DNA from: Haloactinomyces albus
GTDB lineage: Bacteria; Actinomycetota; Actinomycetes; Mycobacteriales; Pseudonocardiaceae
Reading direction: 5' to 3'
DNA length: 64,000 nt
NCBI RefSeq assembly: GCF_031458135.1
Contig: NZ_JAVDXW010000001.1
Coordinates: forward strand, 4,154,001 to 4,218,000
The notes under the pieces were generated by a model. It saw nothing but the letters and a program-made list of their open reading frames with translations. It was not told where the DNA came from and did no database searches. Shown piece after piece: positions 52,692 through 61,809 of this stretch (the stretch's first letter is position 1; every line of letters begins with the position of its first letter). The translations under genes and the position numbers were made by a program.

Positions 52692-54284
52692 ATGACCAGC
52701 AGCGTGACCGACGAGTGGTGGCGCGAGGCCGTGATCTACCAGGTCTACGTGCGCAGTTTCGCCGATACCGACGGCGATGGGGTCGGCGACCTCGCCGGTG
52801 TTCGTTCCCGGTTGTCGCACCTGGTGGAGCTCGGCGTGGACGCGGTGTGGCTGACGCCGTTCTACCCGTCACCGATGGCCGACGGGGGCTACGACGTGGC
52901 CGACTACCAAGGCGTGGATCCCTTGTTCGGCACCGTGCGGGATTTCGACGCGCTGCTCGACGAGGCGCACCGGTCGGGGGTGCGTGTACTCGTCGACATC
53001 GTGCCCAACCATACTTCGGAGCAGCACGCATGGTTTCGAGCGGCGCTGGGGGCACCGCCCGGCGATCCCGCGCGGGACTGGTACATGTTCCGGGACGGGC
53101 GCGGGGAGAACGGTGAGCTGCCCCCGAACGACTGGGAGTCGATCTTCGGTGGTCCCGCTTGGACTCGGGTCGACGACGGCCAGTGGTACCTGCACCTGTT
53201 CAGCCCCGAGCAGCCCGACCTCAACTGGCGCAACCCCGAGGTGCGTTCCGCATTCGCCGACATCCTGCGGTTCTGGCTGGACCGCGGTGTCGACGGGTTC
53301 CGCATCGACGTCGCGCACGGCATGATCAAGCATCCCGAACTGCCCGATACCGGCATGGAGCACCAGATCGGGCTGCTCGGACACGGCGATTTGCCGTACT
53401 TCGACCAGGATGAGGTGCACGAGATCTACCGGGAGTGGCGCAAGCTGCTCGACTCCTACCCGGGCGCGCGGATCGGTGTCGCCGAGGCGTGGGCGTCCAC
53501 CAGTGAGCGGCTGGCCCGCTATGTTCGCCCGGACGAGCTGCACCAGGCGTTCAATTTCGCCCTGCTGGAATCGGAGTGGTCGGCGAAGCTCTTCCGCGGC
53601 GTGGTGGACGCTTCGATGCAGGCCACCGGTGCTGTGGGCGCGACGACGACCTGGGTTCTGGGCAACCACGACGTGCAGCGTCCGGTGACTCGTTACGGCG
53701 ACGGCGAGCAGGGGCTGCGGCGGGCGCGCGCTGCAGCGCTGTTGACCCTGGCACTGCCCGGCTCGGTCTACATCTACCAGGGCGAGGAGCTGGGACTTTC
53801 CGAGGTGGTGGATCTGCCGGACGAGGTGCGCCAGGATCCGATCTGGACGCGATCGGGGGGCACCGACCCCGGTCGGGACGGCTGCCGTATCCCGATTCCG
53901 TGGGAGGGCGCGCAGGCACCTTTCGGGTTCGGACCCGCGGATTCGGTCGCCAGCTGGCTGCCTGTGCCGGAGAGCTGGGAATCGATGTCGGTCGCCGTGC
54001 AACGCGACACCGACGGCTCGACGCTGCGCCTGTACCAGCACGCGCTGGCCCTCCGCCGAGAACACGCCGCGCTCGGTGACGGCACGATGCGGTGGCTCAG
54101 CACTCCCGACGATGTCCTCGCTTTCACCCGTGATCCCGGTTTTGCTCTCGCCATGAACTTCGGCGCGGATCCGGTGGAGCTGGAAGTGCCGGGGCGAGTG
54201 CTGTGCGCGAGTGGCCCGGTCGAGGCCGCCGATGGGCGGGTGGTACTGCCCGGCGAGACCGCTGTCTGGCTCGACCGGTCGTAA
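52692..54284 (+). CDS. aglA: Alpha-glucosidase (GH13, AglA-like)
   Basis: A 530-residue intracellular glucosidase. It has the start motif WWREAVIYQVYVRSFADTDG, VDIVPNH, catalytic Asp206 (GFRIDVAHGM), Glu265 (GVAEAWAS) and Asp327 (LGNHDVQRP). The QPDLNWRNPEV loop marks the oligosaccharide-hydrolysing subfamilies GH13_23/30. No signal peptide. It cleaves imported maltose and maltodextrins to glucose. GAGGAG precedes the ATG. It lies 94 bases after malR and ends at a strong terminator. Confidence 0.92.
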   Translation: MTSSVTDEWWREAVIYQVYVRSFADTDGDGVGDLAGVRSRLSHLVELGVDAVWLTPFYPSPMADGGYDVADYQGVDPLFGTVRDFDALLDEAHRSGVRVLVDIVPNHTSEQHAWFRAALGAPPGDPARDWYMFRDGRGENGELPPNDWESIFGGPAWTRVDDGQWYLHLFSPEQPDLNWRNPEVRSAFADILRFWLDRGVDGFRIDVAHGMIKHPELPDTGMEHQIGLLGHGDLPYFDQDEVHEIYREWRKLLDSYPGARIGVAEAWASTSERLARYVRPDELHQAFNFALLESEWSAKLFRGVVDASMQATGAVGATTTWVLGNHDVQRPVTRYGDGEQGLRRARAAALLTLALPGSVYIYQGEELGLSEVVDLPDEVRQDPIWTRSGGTDPGRDGCRIPIPWEGAQAPFGFGPADSVASWLPVPESWESMSVAVQRDTDGSTLRLYQHALALRREHAALGDGTMRWLSTPDDVLAFTRDPGFALAMNFGADPVELEVPGRVLCASGPVEAADGRVVLPGETAVWLDRS

Positions 54285-54296
54285 TCGATGTAGTGA

Positions 54297-54332
54297 GTGG
54301 CTCCGGGGGCGGGAAGATGCCCCCGGAGCCAC
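54297..54332. terminator. Bidirectional terminator between aglA and the MsiK-like gene
   Basis: Perfect 14-base arms GTGGCTCCGGGGGC (54297-54310) and GCCCCCGGAGCCAC (54319-54332) around an 8-base loop, between two convergent genes. Confidence 0.92.
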
Positions 54333-54338
54333 GTCATT

Positions 54339-55433
54339 TCAGGCTCCCAGTCGGGCGCCGGTGTCGGGGTGGAACAGGCGGATCTCGTCGAGGTCGCGCA
54401 CAGCCAGGGTCACGCTCTGACCGATCGCGGGTGGCTTGCGCCCGTCGACACGGACCACGAAGCGTCGCGGGCTGCCCTCGACGTCGACGGAACCGTGCAC
54501 GAGCGCGTCGGCACCGAGTTCCTCGACGAGGTCGACGGTCATCTGCAGACCGTCCTCGGCATCCGAGACGAGGTGCAGAGCCTCCGGGCGCACACCGAAG
54601 GTGACCGTGTCGAGCCCCGCGGCGGCGTCGAGGTTATGGCGGGCCAGCGGAACGGTGTGCCCGCCCAGAACCGCACCTTCGGCGGTCAGCGGCACGGTTT
54701 CCAGGTTCATCGCGGGGGTGCCGATGAATCCGGCGACGAACGCGTTGGCGGGGTTGTCGTAGAGCTCGCGCGGTGTTGCGACCTGCTGGAGTGCCCCGTC
54801 GGCCAGTACCGCCACCCGGTCGCCCATCGTCATCGCCTCGACCTGGTCGTGAGTGACGTAGACGGTGGTCGTACCCAGCTTCTTCTGCAGTGCTGCGATA
54901 TTGGCCCGTGTTTCCACCCGGAGCTTGGCATCCAGGTTGGACAGTGGCTCGTCCATGAGAAACACGCTCGGGTCGCGCACGATCGCCCGACCCATCGCCA
55001 CCCGCTGGCGCTGGCCACCGGAGAGGGCTTTGGGTTTGCGATCGAGGTAATCCTGTAGGTCCAGCAGATCCGCGGCCTCGGTGACCTTGCGCCGAATTAC
55101 CTCCTTGGGCGTCTTGCGTAACTTGAGCGCGAATCCCATGTTCTCGGCAACCGTCATGTGCGGGTACAGCGCATAGGACTGGAAAACCATCGCGATATCA
55201 CGCCCTTTGGGCGGCTTCTGCGTCACGTCGGAAGGCCCGATGTGGATGGATCCTTCGTCGACGTCCTCCAAACCGGCGAGCATCCGCAGCGCCGTGGATT
55301 TGCCCGATCCAGAAGGTCCTACCAGGACGAGGAATTCACCGTCGTCGACGTCCAGGTTCAAGGAACCCACCGCCCGGACCGGTGGGGTGCCCGGATAGAC
55401 CCGTGAGGCGTCGACGTAGCTGACTTCGGCCAT
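54339..55433 (-). CDS. msiK: Carbohydrate ABC transporter ATPase, MsiK/UgpC-like
   Basis: A 364-residue ATPase. The nucleotide domain has Walker A GPSGSGKSTALRMLAG, signature LSGGQRQRVAMGRAI, Walker B and following SVFLMDEPLSNLD, and the switch His in VTHDQ. A C-terminal TOBE/MalK-type regulatory domain (about 240-364) follows. MsiK proteins serve several sugar importers at once, and malEFG here lacks its own ATPase, so this is very probably its energy source. It is transcribed alone and convergent with aglA. Confidence 0.93.
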   Translation of the reverse strand: MAEVSYVDASRVYPGTPPVRAVGSLNLDVDDGEFLVLVGPSGSGKSTALRMLAGLEDVDEGSIHIGPSDVTQKPPKGRDIAMVFQSYALYPHMTVAENMGFALKLRKTPKEVIRRKVTEAADLLDLQDYLDRKPKALSGGQRQRVAMGRAIVRDPSVFLMDEPLSNLDAKLRVETRANIAALQKKLGTTTVYVTHDQVEAMTMGDRVAVLADGALQQVATPRELYDNPANAFVAGFIGTPAMNLETVPLTAEGAVLGGHTVPLARHNLDAAAGLDTVTFGVRPEALHLVSDAEDGLQMTVDLVEELGADALVHGSVDVEGSPRRFVVRVDGRKPPAIGQSVTLAVRDLDEIRLFHPDTGARLGA

Positions 55434-55837
55434 GCTTTTCTTCCGTTCTGCTCGGCCCCTGTCCAGGGGGTTTCGGGTTTCCAGAGGTGAACGGCCGCTT
55501 CGTCGCGACTACCGCCGAAGATGTTGCGGTATCGTTCAAGATTGTACGTGGGAATGCGCCGTCGAGTCACGAAATTATTCGGTGCGGATTTCCCCGCGCG
55601 GATTCCTGGTACGGGGTGCTTGTGCGGGGTTCGGGGGTATAGGTGTTTTGCCGTGTAGTACGCTGCGCCGTCTCGGCCGAACTCACCGAACGGTGGCGAT
55701 TCGCCACGATCGATCGCACGGATCGTCGGTCTGCCGATAAGGGCGAACACCAGTTATCCGTACGTCGGATGTGACGTTTGGATCGCTGAGGCAGCCGCAT
55801 CGTCGCAGCGAGTCACCAGCCTTCGGCCGCGGGATCT
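55434..55837 (-). promoter_or_regulatory. Promoter region of the MsiK-like gene; otherwise empty
   Basis: About 400 bases between the lipoate-ligase-like stop and the ATPase start, with no gene seen. On the minus strand TACAAT (55546-55541) with TGACTC 17 bases upstream (55569-55564) is a reasonable -10/-35 pair, about 108 bases before the start. The region is less GC-rich than its surroundings. Confidence 0.35.
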
Positions 55838-56584
55838 CTAGAGCCGATGGTTGTCGGCCAGTTCCCGTGCGGTGGTGAGGACGTTTTCGTCGAGGGCGAC
55901 CGGGGTCAAACCGAAGCGGTGATCGTAGGCGTCGAGGACGGCTCCTTCGAGGGAGTCCAGGGTCAGTGCTGGTGCTTCGGTGCGTATCGAGCCGACCGAG
56001 TCACCGTCGAACGGCAGCCCGAGCGCGTCGTAGACCTCGGCGAGCAGCGGCCGCAGCACGTCGGCACCATCGACGATGGCCACTGCGCTGAACAACCACG
56101 CACGGCGGAGAATCCGTTGTGCGGTGCCGACGAGCTTCACATGCCCTCGTGCGTTGACGCTGTAGGCGCCGGGGCAGTACTCACCCGGTACGGCTCCGGT
56201 GCGCGCGTCCACGCCGTGTGCGCGCAGCACCTCGGTCCACAGGTCCGCGTAGCCGCTGAACCGGTCGTCCATTCCGGACAGTGCCTCGGGATCGGTGTCG
56301 ATGTGGTCGACGATGAGGGAGTCTTCGGTGTAGGCGACGGCGCGGCCACCCGGAGCGCGCAGGACCGGCGTGAATCCGGCCTTGTTGACGACCTCGACCG
56401 CTGCGTCGAACCCGGGCCGCCGGGTGTCGCGCCGACCGAAGGCCACCACCGGGGCCGTGGGGCGATACACCCGAAGAACCGGGCCCGACTCGCTCTGTCC
56501 TGCCCGGCGCACGAGCGCGTGTGCCACGGCCACCTCGAGTGCTTGGTCCGTGTTCGTCTCGAGTGCGCCGCGATGCAGGTCCAC
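55838..56584 (-). CDS. Lipoate-protein ligase A-family protein
   Basis: A 248-residue protein of the biotin/lipoate ligase fold. It starts at GTG eight bases after GAGGAGG. Conserved parts are VLRVYRPTAPVVAFGRRDTR, the substrate loop RAPGGRAVAYTEDSLIVDH, and GEYCPGAYSVNARGHVKLVGTAQR with the usual lysine (HVKLVGTAQR). Members transfer lipoate or octanoate to E2 and GcvH proteins, and some are acyl amidotransferases. The C-terminal accessory domain is short. Which branch it belongs to is unclear. It is monocistronic. Confidence 0.85.
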   Translation of the reverse strand: MDLHRGALETNTDQALEVAVAHALVRRAGQSESGPVLRVYRPTAPVVAFGRRDTRRPGFDAAVEVVNKAGFTPVLRAPGGRAVAYTEDSLIVDHIDTDPEALSGMDDRFSGYADLWTEVLRAHGVDARTGAVPGEYCPGAYSVNARGHVKLVGTAQRILRRAWLFSAVAIVDGADVLRPLLAEVYDALGLPFDGDSVGSIRTEAPALTLDSLEGAVLDAYDHRFGLTPVALDENVLTTARELADNHRL

Positions 56585-56769
56585 GGGCCCGGCCTCCTCA
56601 GGGTGGTTTCGGCTTCGCTGCCGTTGAACCCGTCGACGTCGATGTGCGTGTGTGAAGTGTCTGCCCAACCGGAAACACCTCACGGTGAATACCCTCGACC
56701 GTACAGGGCGGTGGTGGTCACTGGTGCGTGGCGAGTGCGCCGCGTGCGGACCGAGCAGAGGACGAGGTA

Positions 56770-58002
56770 GTGGCGAGGACGAGCAGCGGGAGCGATTCCG
56801 GTCGGGCCGTGCGGCCGCGCAATCGTCGGGACCTCATCACGGCGGCAGCGTCGGAGTTGTTTCATCGGCAGGGCTATACCCAGGTCGGTATGAGTGACAT
56901 CGCCGAGGAAGTCGGCGTCCGGCCGTCGGCGCTGTACCGCCATGTCGACGGTAAGCAACAACTGCTGGTGCGTGCGGTGCTCGGTGAGCTGCGCCCGTTT
57001 GTTGAGCTGCTGGATGGTGTGCACGCCGAGAATGCCGACCGTGTGGTGGTGCGCTTGGCCACGATGGCTCTCGAGCATCGTCGACTCGGTGTGCTTTGGC
57101 AGCGGGAAGCGCGCAACGTCACCGGGCAGGCTCGGGAGGAACTCAAGGAAGCACTGCGCCGTGTCGCTTCGGGGCTAGGCGATCTTACGCGTGCCTGTCA
57201 TGCCGGGCTCGGCGCGGAGGACGCCCGTTTTCGGGGGTGGTGCCTGTTCAGTACGGTGACCAGCCCGTCGTATCACCGCCTGGATCTGCCGAGAGCCGAT
57301 TTCGAGGTGCTGCTGACCGAGATGGTTCGGGCGATCATCGAGCGGCCCGTGCTCGCGTCCCGTTCCACTGCGAACGAGGCAGGTGCGGTCTCGGAGAACG
57401 TGGCCCGGCATCGCGTGGCCCGGCGCGGACTGCTGCTGTCGGCGGCGACGCGGTTGTTCGCCGAGCGTGGGTACGCGGCAGTGACCATCGAGGACATCGG
57501 TGCTGCGGTCGGTATTACCGGTCCCAGCGTGTACAGCCACTTTGCCAGCAAGCAGGACCTCCTCGCGAGCGTGATCACGCGGGGAGAGGCGTGGTTGGAG
57601 GTCGAGCTCGAACGGACGTTGGCCGGCGCGCACGATGCTGTCGATGCGCTCGGTGCACTGATGCGGTCGTATGCCGGGTTCGTTTCCGAGGACAGCGGGT
57701 TTATCGACATTCTGGTTGGTGAAGTCGACCATCTGCCTGGCTCGGAGCGTCACCGGGCGCGTCAGATCCAGCGTGAGTACGTGACCGAGTGGGTGGCCCT
57801 ACTGCGCGAGGCTCGTCCGGAACTCGACGAGTCGGCCGCGGGCATCCTTGTGCACGCAGCACTGACCGTCGCCAACGACATGGCGCGGACCGGGTCCTTG
57901 CGCGACATCGATGCGGTCGTCGGGGTCGGTCGGTCGTTGCTGTTCGACGTGCCTGCCCGGCCATGCCCTGACGGCCCCGAGTCGTCCGGTGCCACCTCGT
58001 GA
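56770..58002 (+). CDS. Tandem TetR protein (two TetR repressors in one chain)
   Basis: About 410 residues containing two complete TetR units. The first DNA-binding domain is at about 20-65 (LITAAASELFHRQGYTQVGM, then VRPSALYRHVDGKQQLL) with a ligand domain to about 200. The second is at about 220-265 (LLLSAATRLFAERGYAAVTI, then ITGPSVYSHFASKQDLL) with its own ligand domain. Known double-TetR proteins occur in mycobacteria and relatives near lipid catabolism genes. A GTG 14 codons upstream (56728) is an alternative start. It may act as an internal pseudo-dimer. Targets are unknown; the biotin carboxylase and acyl-CoA dehydrogenases nearby are candidates. Confidence 0.9.
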   Translation: MARTSSGSDSGRAVRPRNRRDLITAAASELFHRQGYTQVGMSDIAEEVGVRPSALYRHVDGKQQLLVRAVLGELRPFVELLDGVHAENADRVVVRLATMALEHRRLGVLWQREARNVTGQAREELKEALRRVASGLGDLTRACHAGLGAEDARFRGWCLFSTVTSPSYHRLDLPRADFEVLLTEMVRAIIERPVLASRSTANEAGAVSENVARHRVARRGLLLSAATRLFAERGYAAVTIEDIGAAVGITGPSVYSHFASKQDLLASVITRGEAWLEVELERTLAGAHDAVDALGALMRSYAGFVSEDSGFIDILVGEVDHLPGSERHRARQIQREYVTEWVALLREARPELDESAAGILVHAALTVANDMARTGSLRDIDAVVGVGRSLLFDVPARPCPDGPESSGATS

Positions 58003-58387
58003 CCGCTCCGGCCACGTTGACTCCATTGCGGCGATACGGGCCTATTCGCTATTCACCTAATGAGTAAATTCCCAGGTAATAGTGGGTGTATGCAGTGATT
58101 GATCCTAGTGTCGAGTCACTTGCATATTGACGGGCACGGTTGCTGCGGCTACTGTTCGGCAGTGAGCTTCGCGGCGGTGGCTGAGGCGATTCCTCGGGCG
58201 TTCAGCACCGATGTGCGGGTCCCGGCGGCGCATTGTGTGGTTGCGTAACCAGTTGCGTAACCAACGGTGTGGCCCACCCTGCGGCCATAGGCACACGGCA
58301 CGAAGAGTCGACGAGGATCCGGAGGAGATCGCTCCGCCTCGACCGGGTCGTTCGTGCACGGCGAGTGAAGCCGGAAGGAGAGGTGTG
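58003..58387. other. Intergenic region with tandem repeat and possible leader frame
   Basis: The 5' part is AT-rich and promoter-like (about 58040-58100). A 28-codon frame runs from a GTG at 58162 to a TAA inside the tandem repeat at 58246 (VSFAAVAEAIPRAFS at its start). It may be a leader peptide for the downstream Cys-rich gene or a relic. No other gene seen. Confidence 0.35.
58240..58263. repeat. 12-bp tandem repeat upstream of the Cys-rich gene
   Basis: GTTGCGTAACCA occurs twice head to tail (58240-58251, 58252-58263). With the preceding base each copy carries the half-palindrome GGTT/AACC. It lies about 125 bases upstream of the Cys-rich protein start and may be an operator. Confidence 0.6.
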
Positions 58388-58639
58388 ATGAACTCACTGT
58401 GTAGCTGCTTGTGCAATCAGGCAGGACATGTAGGCCGGTGTCAGGAGATTGCCGAATCCGGGCTGTACTTGCCGGACGGTCAACCGCGCATCCGCCCGAT
58501 CGGCGTTGTGTGCCGCCCGTGCTATCAGGCCGCGCTTGGTCGCCCTCGGGATGCCCGCGAGGCGATACCGGCCGGTTCCCACGCCGGTGTCAGCCGCTGG
58601 CTTCGGTCCACGCACGAGGAGAGCAGAAGACGCGGCTAG
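58388..58639 (+). CDS. Small Cys-rich protein, probable zinc binder
   Basis: An 83-residue protein with a strong ribosome site (GGAAGGAGAGG). The N-terminal half is cysteine-rich: [14 protein letters not shown], then [10 protein letters not shown], giving a CxCxxxC...C and CxxC arrangement with a His. The second half is basic and low in structure. Short proteins of this pattern are frequent and unnamed in actinomycetes, often near XRE/DUF397 regulators. Function unknown. The C-terminal half may be non-native. Confidence 0.65.
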   Translation: MNSLCSCLCNQAGHVGRCQEIAESGLYLPDGQPRIRPIGVVCRPCYQAALGRPRDAREAIPAGSHAGVSRWLRSTHEESRRRG

Positions 58640-58742
58640 GTCGGTGCCGTTTCCGGAAAGGTCACGTCCGCACCGTATCCGAGGATCGGCCACCAGCGCG
58701 TGGCCGCAACAGCGAGTGAGAGAGCGAGGAACCTTGGTCGAG

Positions 58743-60551
58743 ATGACCGGTGACCAGAACGCCACGAGTACCGCGGATGGTTCGGCTGCGCGGTTGCGCA
58801 AGGTGTTGGTGGCGAATCGTGGTGAGATTGCGGTGCGGGTGGTGCGTGCGTGTGCGGATGCGGGCATGGCCAGTGTGGCGGTGTATGCCGAGCCGGATGC
58901 GGGGGCGCCGTTCGTGCGGTTGGCTGATGAGGCGTTTGCGTTGGGTGGGGCCACGGCGGCGGAGAGTTATCTGGATATCGGCAAGATTGTGGAGGTGGCT
59001 TGCCGGTCGGGGGCGGATGCGGTGCATCCGGGGTATGGGTTTTTGTCGGAGAATGCCGAGTTCGCCGAGGCGGTGTTGGCGGCGGGGTTGGTGTGGATCG
59101 GTCCGTCGCCGCAGGCGATTCGGGATCTGGGGGACAAGGTCACCGCGCGGCATATTGCCACTGCTGCGGGGGCGCCGTTGGTGCCGGGCACGCGGGAGCC
59201 GGTGGCCGGGTCGGCGGAGGTGGTGGCCTTTGCCGAGCAGTACGGGTTGCCGGTGGCGATCAAGGCGGCCTTTGGTGGGGGTGGCCGGGGGTTGAAGGTG
59301 GCTCGGAGTGTGGCCGAGATTCCGGAGTTGTTCGATTCGGCGGTGCGGGAGGCCGAGGGGGCCTTCGGCCGGGGTGAGTGTTTCGTGGAGCGGTATCTGG
59401 ACCGGCCGCGGCATGTGGAGGCCCAGGTGTTGGCCGATGTGCATGGCCGGGTGGTGGTGGTCGGTACGCGGGATTGTTCGTTGCAGCGGCGGCATCAGAA
59501 GTTGGTCGAGGAGGCTCCGGCGCCGTTTTTGACCGAGCAGCAGCGTGGCACCATTCATGAGGCCGCGCGGGCGATTTGTGTCGAGGCCGGTTATCACGGG
59601 GCCGGTACGGTGGAGTTTTTGGTCGGCGCTGATGGCACGATCTCGTTTTTGGAGGTCAATACCCGGTTGCAGGTCGAGCATCCGGTCAGTGAGGAAACCA
59701 CCGGGCTGGATCTGGTTCGTGAGCAGTTCGCCATCGCCGAGGGGCGCCCGCTGGCGGTGACGGCCGATCCGCCCGCCCGGGGGCATGCCATCGAGTTCCG
59801 CATCAACGGTGAGGACGCCGGGCGTAACTTCCTGCCCACGCCGGGGGCGGTGACCCGGTTGGACTGGCCGGCCGGGCCGGGGGTGCGCATCGATGCCGGG
59901 GTGGAGACCGGCAGCGTTATCGGCGGCCAGTTCGACTCGCTGCTGGCCAAGGTCATCGTCACCGGCGACAGCCGGGCCCAGGCGCTGCAGCGGTCGGCGC
60001 GGGTGCTGGCGGAGATGACCGTGGAGGGGCTGGCCACCGTGCTGCCGTTTCACCGTGCCATCGTGGCGGACCCGGCCTTTGCCGCCGAGCACGGCGCCGA
60101 GAGTTTCACCGTGCACACCCGCTGGATCGAAACCGAGTTCGCCAACACCATCGCCCCGCACCCCGGCGCGGCCGAGCCGGCCGAGACCGAGCCCCGCAGG
60201 CAGGTCACCGTCGAAGTCGACGGGCGGCGCCTGCAGGTGTCCCTGCCCGCCGACCTGGCCGCCCCGGCCGGTGGTGGCTCCGCGGCCCCGGCCAAACCCC
60301 GCAGGCGCAGCAGCGGCGGCGCGGCAGCGGCCTCCGGCGACGCGGTCACCGCCCCCATGCAGGGCACCGTCATCACTCTGACCGTCGACGACGGCGACCA
60401 CGTCGACACCGGCGACCAAATCCTGGTACTGGAAGCCATGAAAATGGAAAACCCCGTCACCGCCCACAAAACCGGCACCATCACCGGCCTGAAAACCCAA
60501 CCCGGCGACTCCGTCAGCCAAGGCACCACCCTCTGCGACATCAAAGACTGA
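58743..60551 (+). CDS. Acyl-CoA carboxylase alpha chain (biotin carboxylase + BCCP)
   Basis: A 602-residue AccA-type subunit. The biotin carboxylase domain (about 20-470) contains [33 protein letters not shown], the ATP-grasp loop [12 protein letters not shown] and [16 protein letters not shown] linker rich in Ala/Arg/Ser follows, and the C-terminal BCCP domain carries the biotinylated lysine in VLEAMKMEN. Paired with a carboxyltransferase encoded elsewhere, it makes malonyl- or methylmalonyl-CoA. A TTG at 58734 with GAGG at better spacing is an alternative start. Codon choice shifts markedly within the gene. Confidence 0.93.
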   Translation: MTGDQNATSTADGSAARLRKVLVANRGEIAVRVVRACADAGMASVAVYAEPDAGAPFVRLADEAFALGGATAAESYLDIGKIVEVACRSGADAVHPGYGFLSENAEFAEAVLAAGLVWIGPSPQAIRDLGDKVTARHIATAAGAPLVPGTREPVAGSAEVVAFAEQYGLPVAIKAAFGGGGRGLKVARSVAEIPELFDSAVREAEGAFGRGECFVERYLDRPRHVEAQVLADVHGRVVVVGTRDCSLQRRHQKLVEEAPAPFLTEQQRGTIHEAARAICVEAGYHGAGTVEFLVGADGTISFLEVNTRLQVEHPVSEETTGLDLVREQFAIAEGRPLAVTADPPARGHAIEFRINGEDAGRNFLPTPGAVTRLDWPAGPGVRIDAGVETGSVIGGQFDSLLAKVIVTGDSRAQALQRSARVLAEMTVEGLATVLPFHRAIVADPAFAAEHGAESFTVHTRWIETEFANTIAPHPGAAEPAETEPRRQVTVEVDGRRLQVSLPADLAAPAGGGSAAPAKPRRRSSGGAAAASGDAVTAPMQGTVITLTVDDGDHVDTGDQILVLEAMKMENPVTAHKTGTITGLKTQPGDSVSQGTTLCDIKD

Positions 60552-60573
60552 CCCGGGCGGAACAACTCAAGGG

Positions 60574-60683
60574 TGCAGCGTTTCCGAAGCCCGCGCCATG
60601 GCCCGGGATCTGGCGGCGACCATGCTCGATGTCCCGGTCACCGACGTCGAAGTTTCCGTCGCGTTCGAGTTCGGTGGATCTCC
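60574..60683 (+). pseudogene. Possible fragment of a HicB-like antitoxin
   Basis: One frame reads SVSEARAMARDLAATMLDVP then VTDVEVSVAFEF, which resembles the C-terminal half of HicB-type antitoxins, without any start or upstream domain. It runs on into the antisense of the acyl-CoA dehydrogenase. A short relic, if real. Confidence 0.35.
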
Positions 60684-61808
60684 TCAGGTTGAGGTGGGGA
60701 GCAGGCCGTAGAGGTCCTGGAGGCGAGCCCGGTGCTCGTGCGGCCGACCGAAGAGCTGGGCGGTGGCGTGGGCGCGCTTGAAGTACAGGTGCGCGTCGTG
60801 CTCCCAGGTGATCGCGATCCCGCCGTGCAACTGGATGGTCTCGGCGGCAACCGTGTTGAACGCTTCCGAGCACCACGCCTTCGCGAGTGCGGCGCGGGCC
60901 GGCAGGTCCTCGTCCCGCTGCGCGGCCGACTGCGCCGCCGCCCATGCTGCCGACCGGGCGGTCTCCACCTCGACGAGCATGTCCGCCATCCGGTGCTTGA
61001 GTGCCTGGAATGAGCCGATCGGGCGGCCGAATTGCCGCCGCTCCTTCGTATACGCCACTGTCATGTCCAGGCACCGCTGCGCCGCGCCGACCTGCATCGC
61101 TGCTTCCGCGCTGCAGGCGATGTCCCGCAGCGTCGGCAGGAAGACGTCGGCATCCGCCGACACGAGCGTGGCCTCGGCCCCGTCGAGGTCGATCACCGTC
61201 AGCCGCAAGGTCTGGTCCATCGTCGGCGAGGGAGCACGGTGCACGCCGTGCTGTGCCGGGTCGACACGGAACAGTGCGGGCCTTGAATCGATCGATGCCA
61301 GGACGAGCAGGACGTCGGCGTGGTCACCATCGAGGACGAACGCCCCGGTGCCGTCCAGCACCCAGCCGCCGTCCTGCTGTTTCGCGGTGACCGGCAGCGA
61401 CCCGGTCGACCAGCTCCCGTCGGGACCGGCCCAGACGAGCGCCGCCACCGACTTGCCCGAGGCGATTCCCGGCAGCAGCTCGGCACAGGTGGTCTCGTCA
61501 CCGGAGAGCAGGACGGCCTGCGCCGCGAGTACGGCTGATCCGAGCAGGGGAGAGGGGGTGAGCGCAGCACCGAGCTCCTCGAGCACCACGTGGGTTTCGG
61601 AGAGCGTGAACCCGGCCCCGCCGTACTTCTCGGGGATCGCGAGCGCAGCCACGCCGACCTGCTCGCACAGCACCGACCACAGGGACTCGTCGTACCCCTT
61701 GGGTTGTGCGACCGCAGTGCGGACCGCAGCGGAGTCCGACCGCTTGCGCAACAGGTCGCGCACCATCGTGGCGAGTTCCGCCTGCTCCGCACTCGGCGTG
61801 AACATCAT
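60684..61808 (-). CDS. Acyl-CoA dehydrogenase-family protein
   Basis: A 374-residue member. It has the N-terminal helical domain (MFTPSAEQAELATMVRDLLR), IPEKYGGAGFTLSETHVVLE, YTKERRQFGRPIGSFQALKH in the C-terminal domain, and IQLHGGIAITWEHDAHLYFK. The usual GTxExxRN end is absent and the middle TGxK motif is weak, as in non-classical partner subunits of actinobacterial steroid/cholesterol-type dehydrogenases. Start: ATG five bases after GGAGGT, one base after the upstream gene's stop. Third gene of a three-dehydrogenase operon. Confidence 0.9.
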   Translation of the reverse strand: MMFTPSAEQAELATMVRDLLRKRSDSAAVRTAVAQPKGYDESLWSVLCEQVGVAALAIPEKYGGAGFTLSETHVVLEELGAALTPSPLLGSAVLAAQAVLLSGDETTCAELLPGIASGKSVAALVWAGPDGSWSTGSLPVTAKQQDGGWVLDGTGAFVLDGDHADVLLVLASIDSRPALFRVDPAQHGVHRAPSPTMDQTLRLTVIDLDGAEATLVSADADVFLPTLRDIACSAEAAMQVGAAQRCLDMTVAYTKERRQFGRPIGSFQALKHRMADMLVEVETARSAAWAAAQSAAQRDEDLPARAALAKAWCSEAFNTVAAETIQLHGGIAITWEHDAHLYFKRAHATAQLFGRPHEHRARLQDLYGLLPTST

Positions 61809-61809
61809 G

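Noticed and set aside
58105-58416. Minus-strand open frame opposite the Cys-rich gene promoter
   Set aside because: No start signal and no protein-like features; the plus-strand tandem repeat and Cys-rich gene explain the region better.
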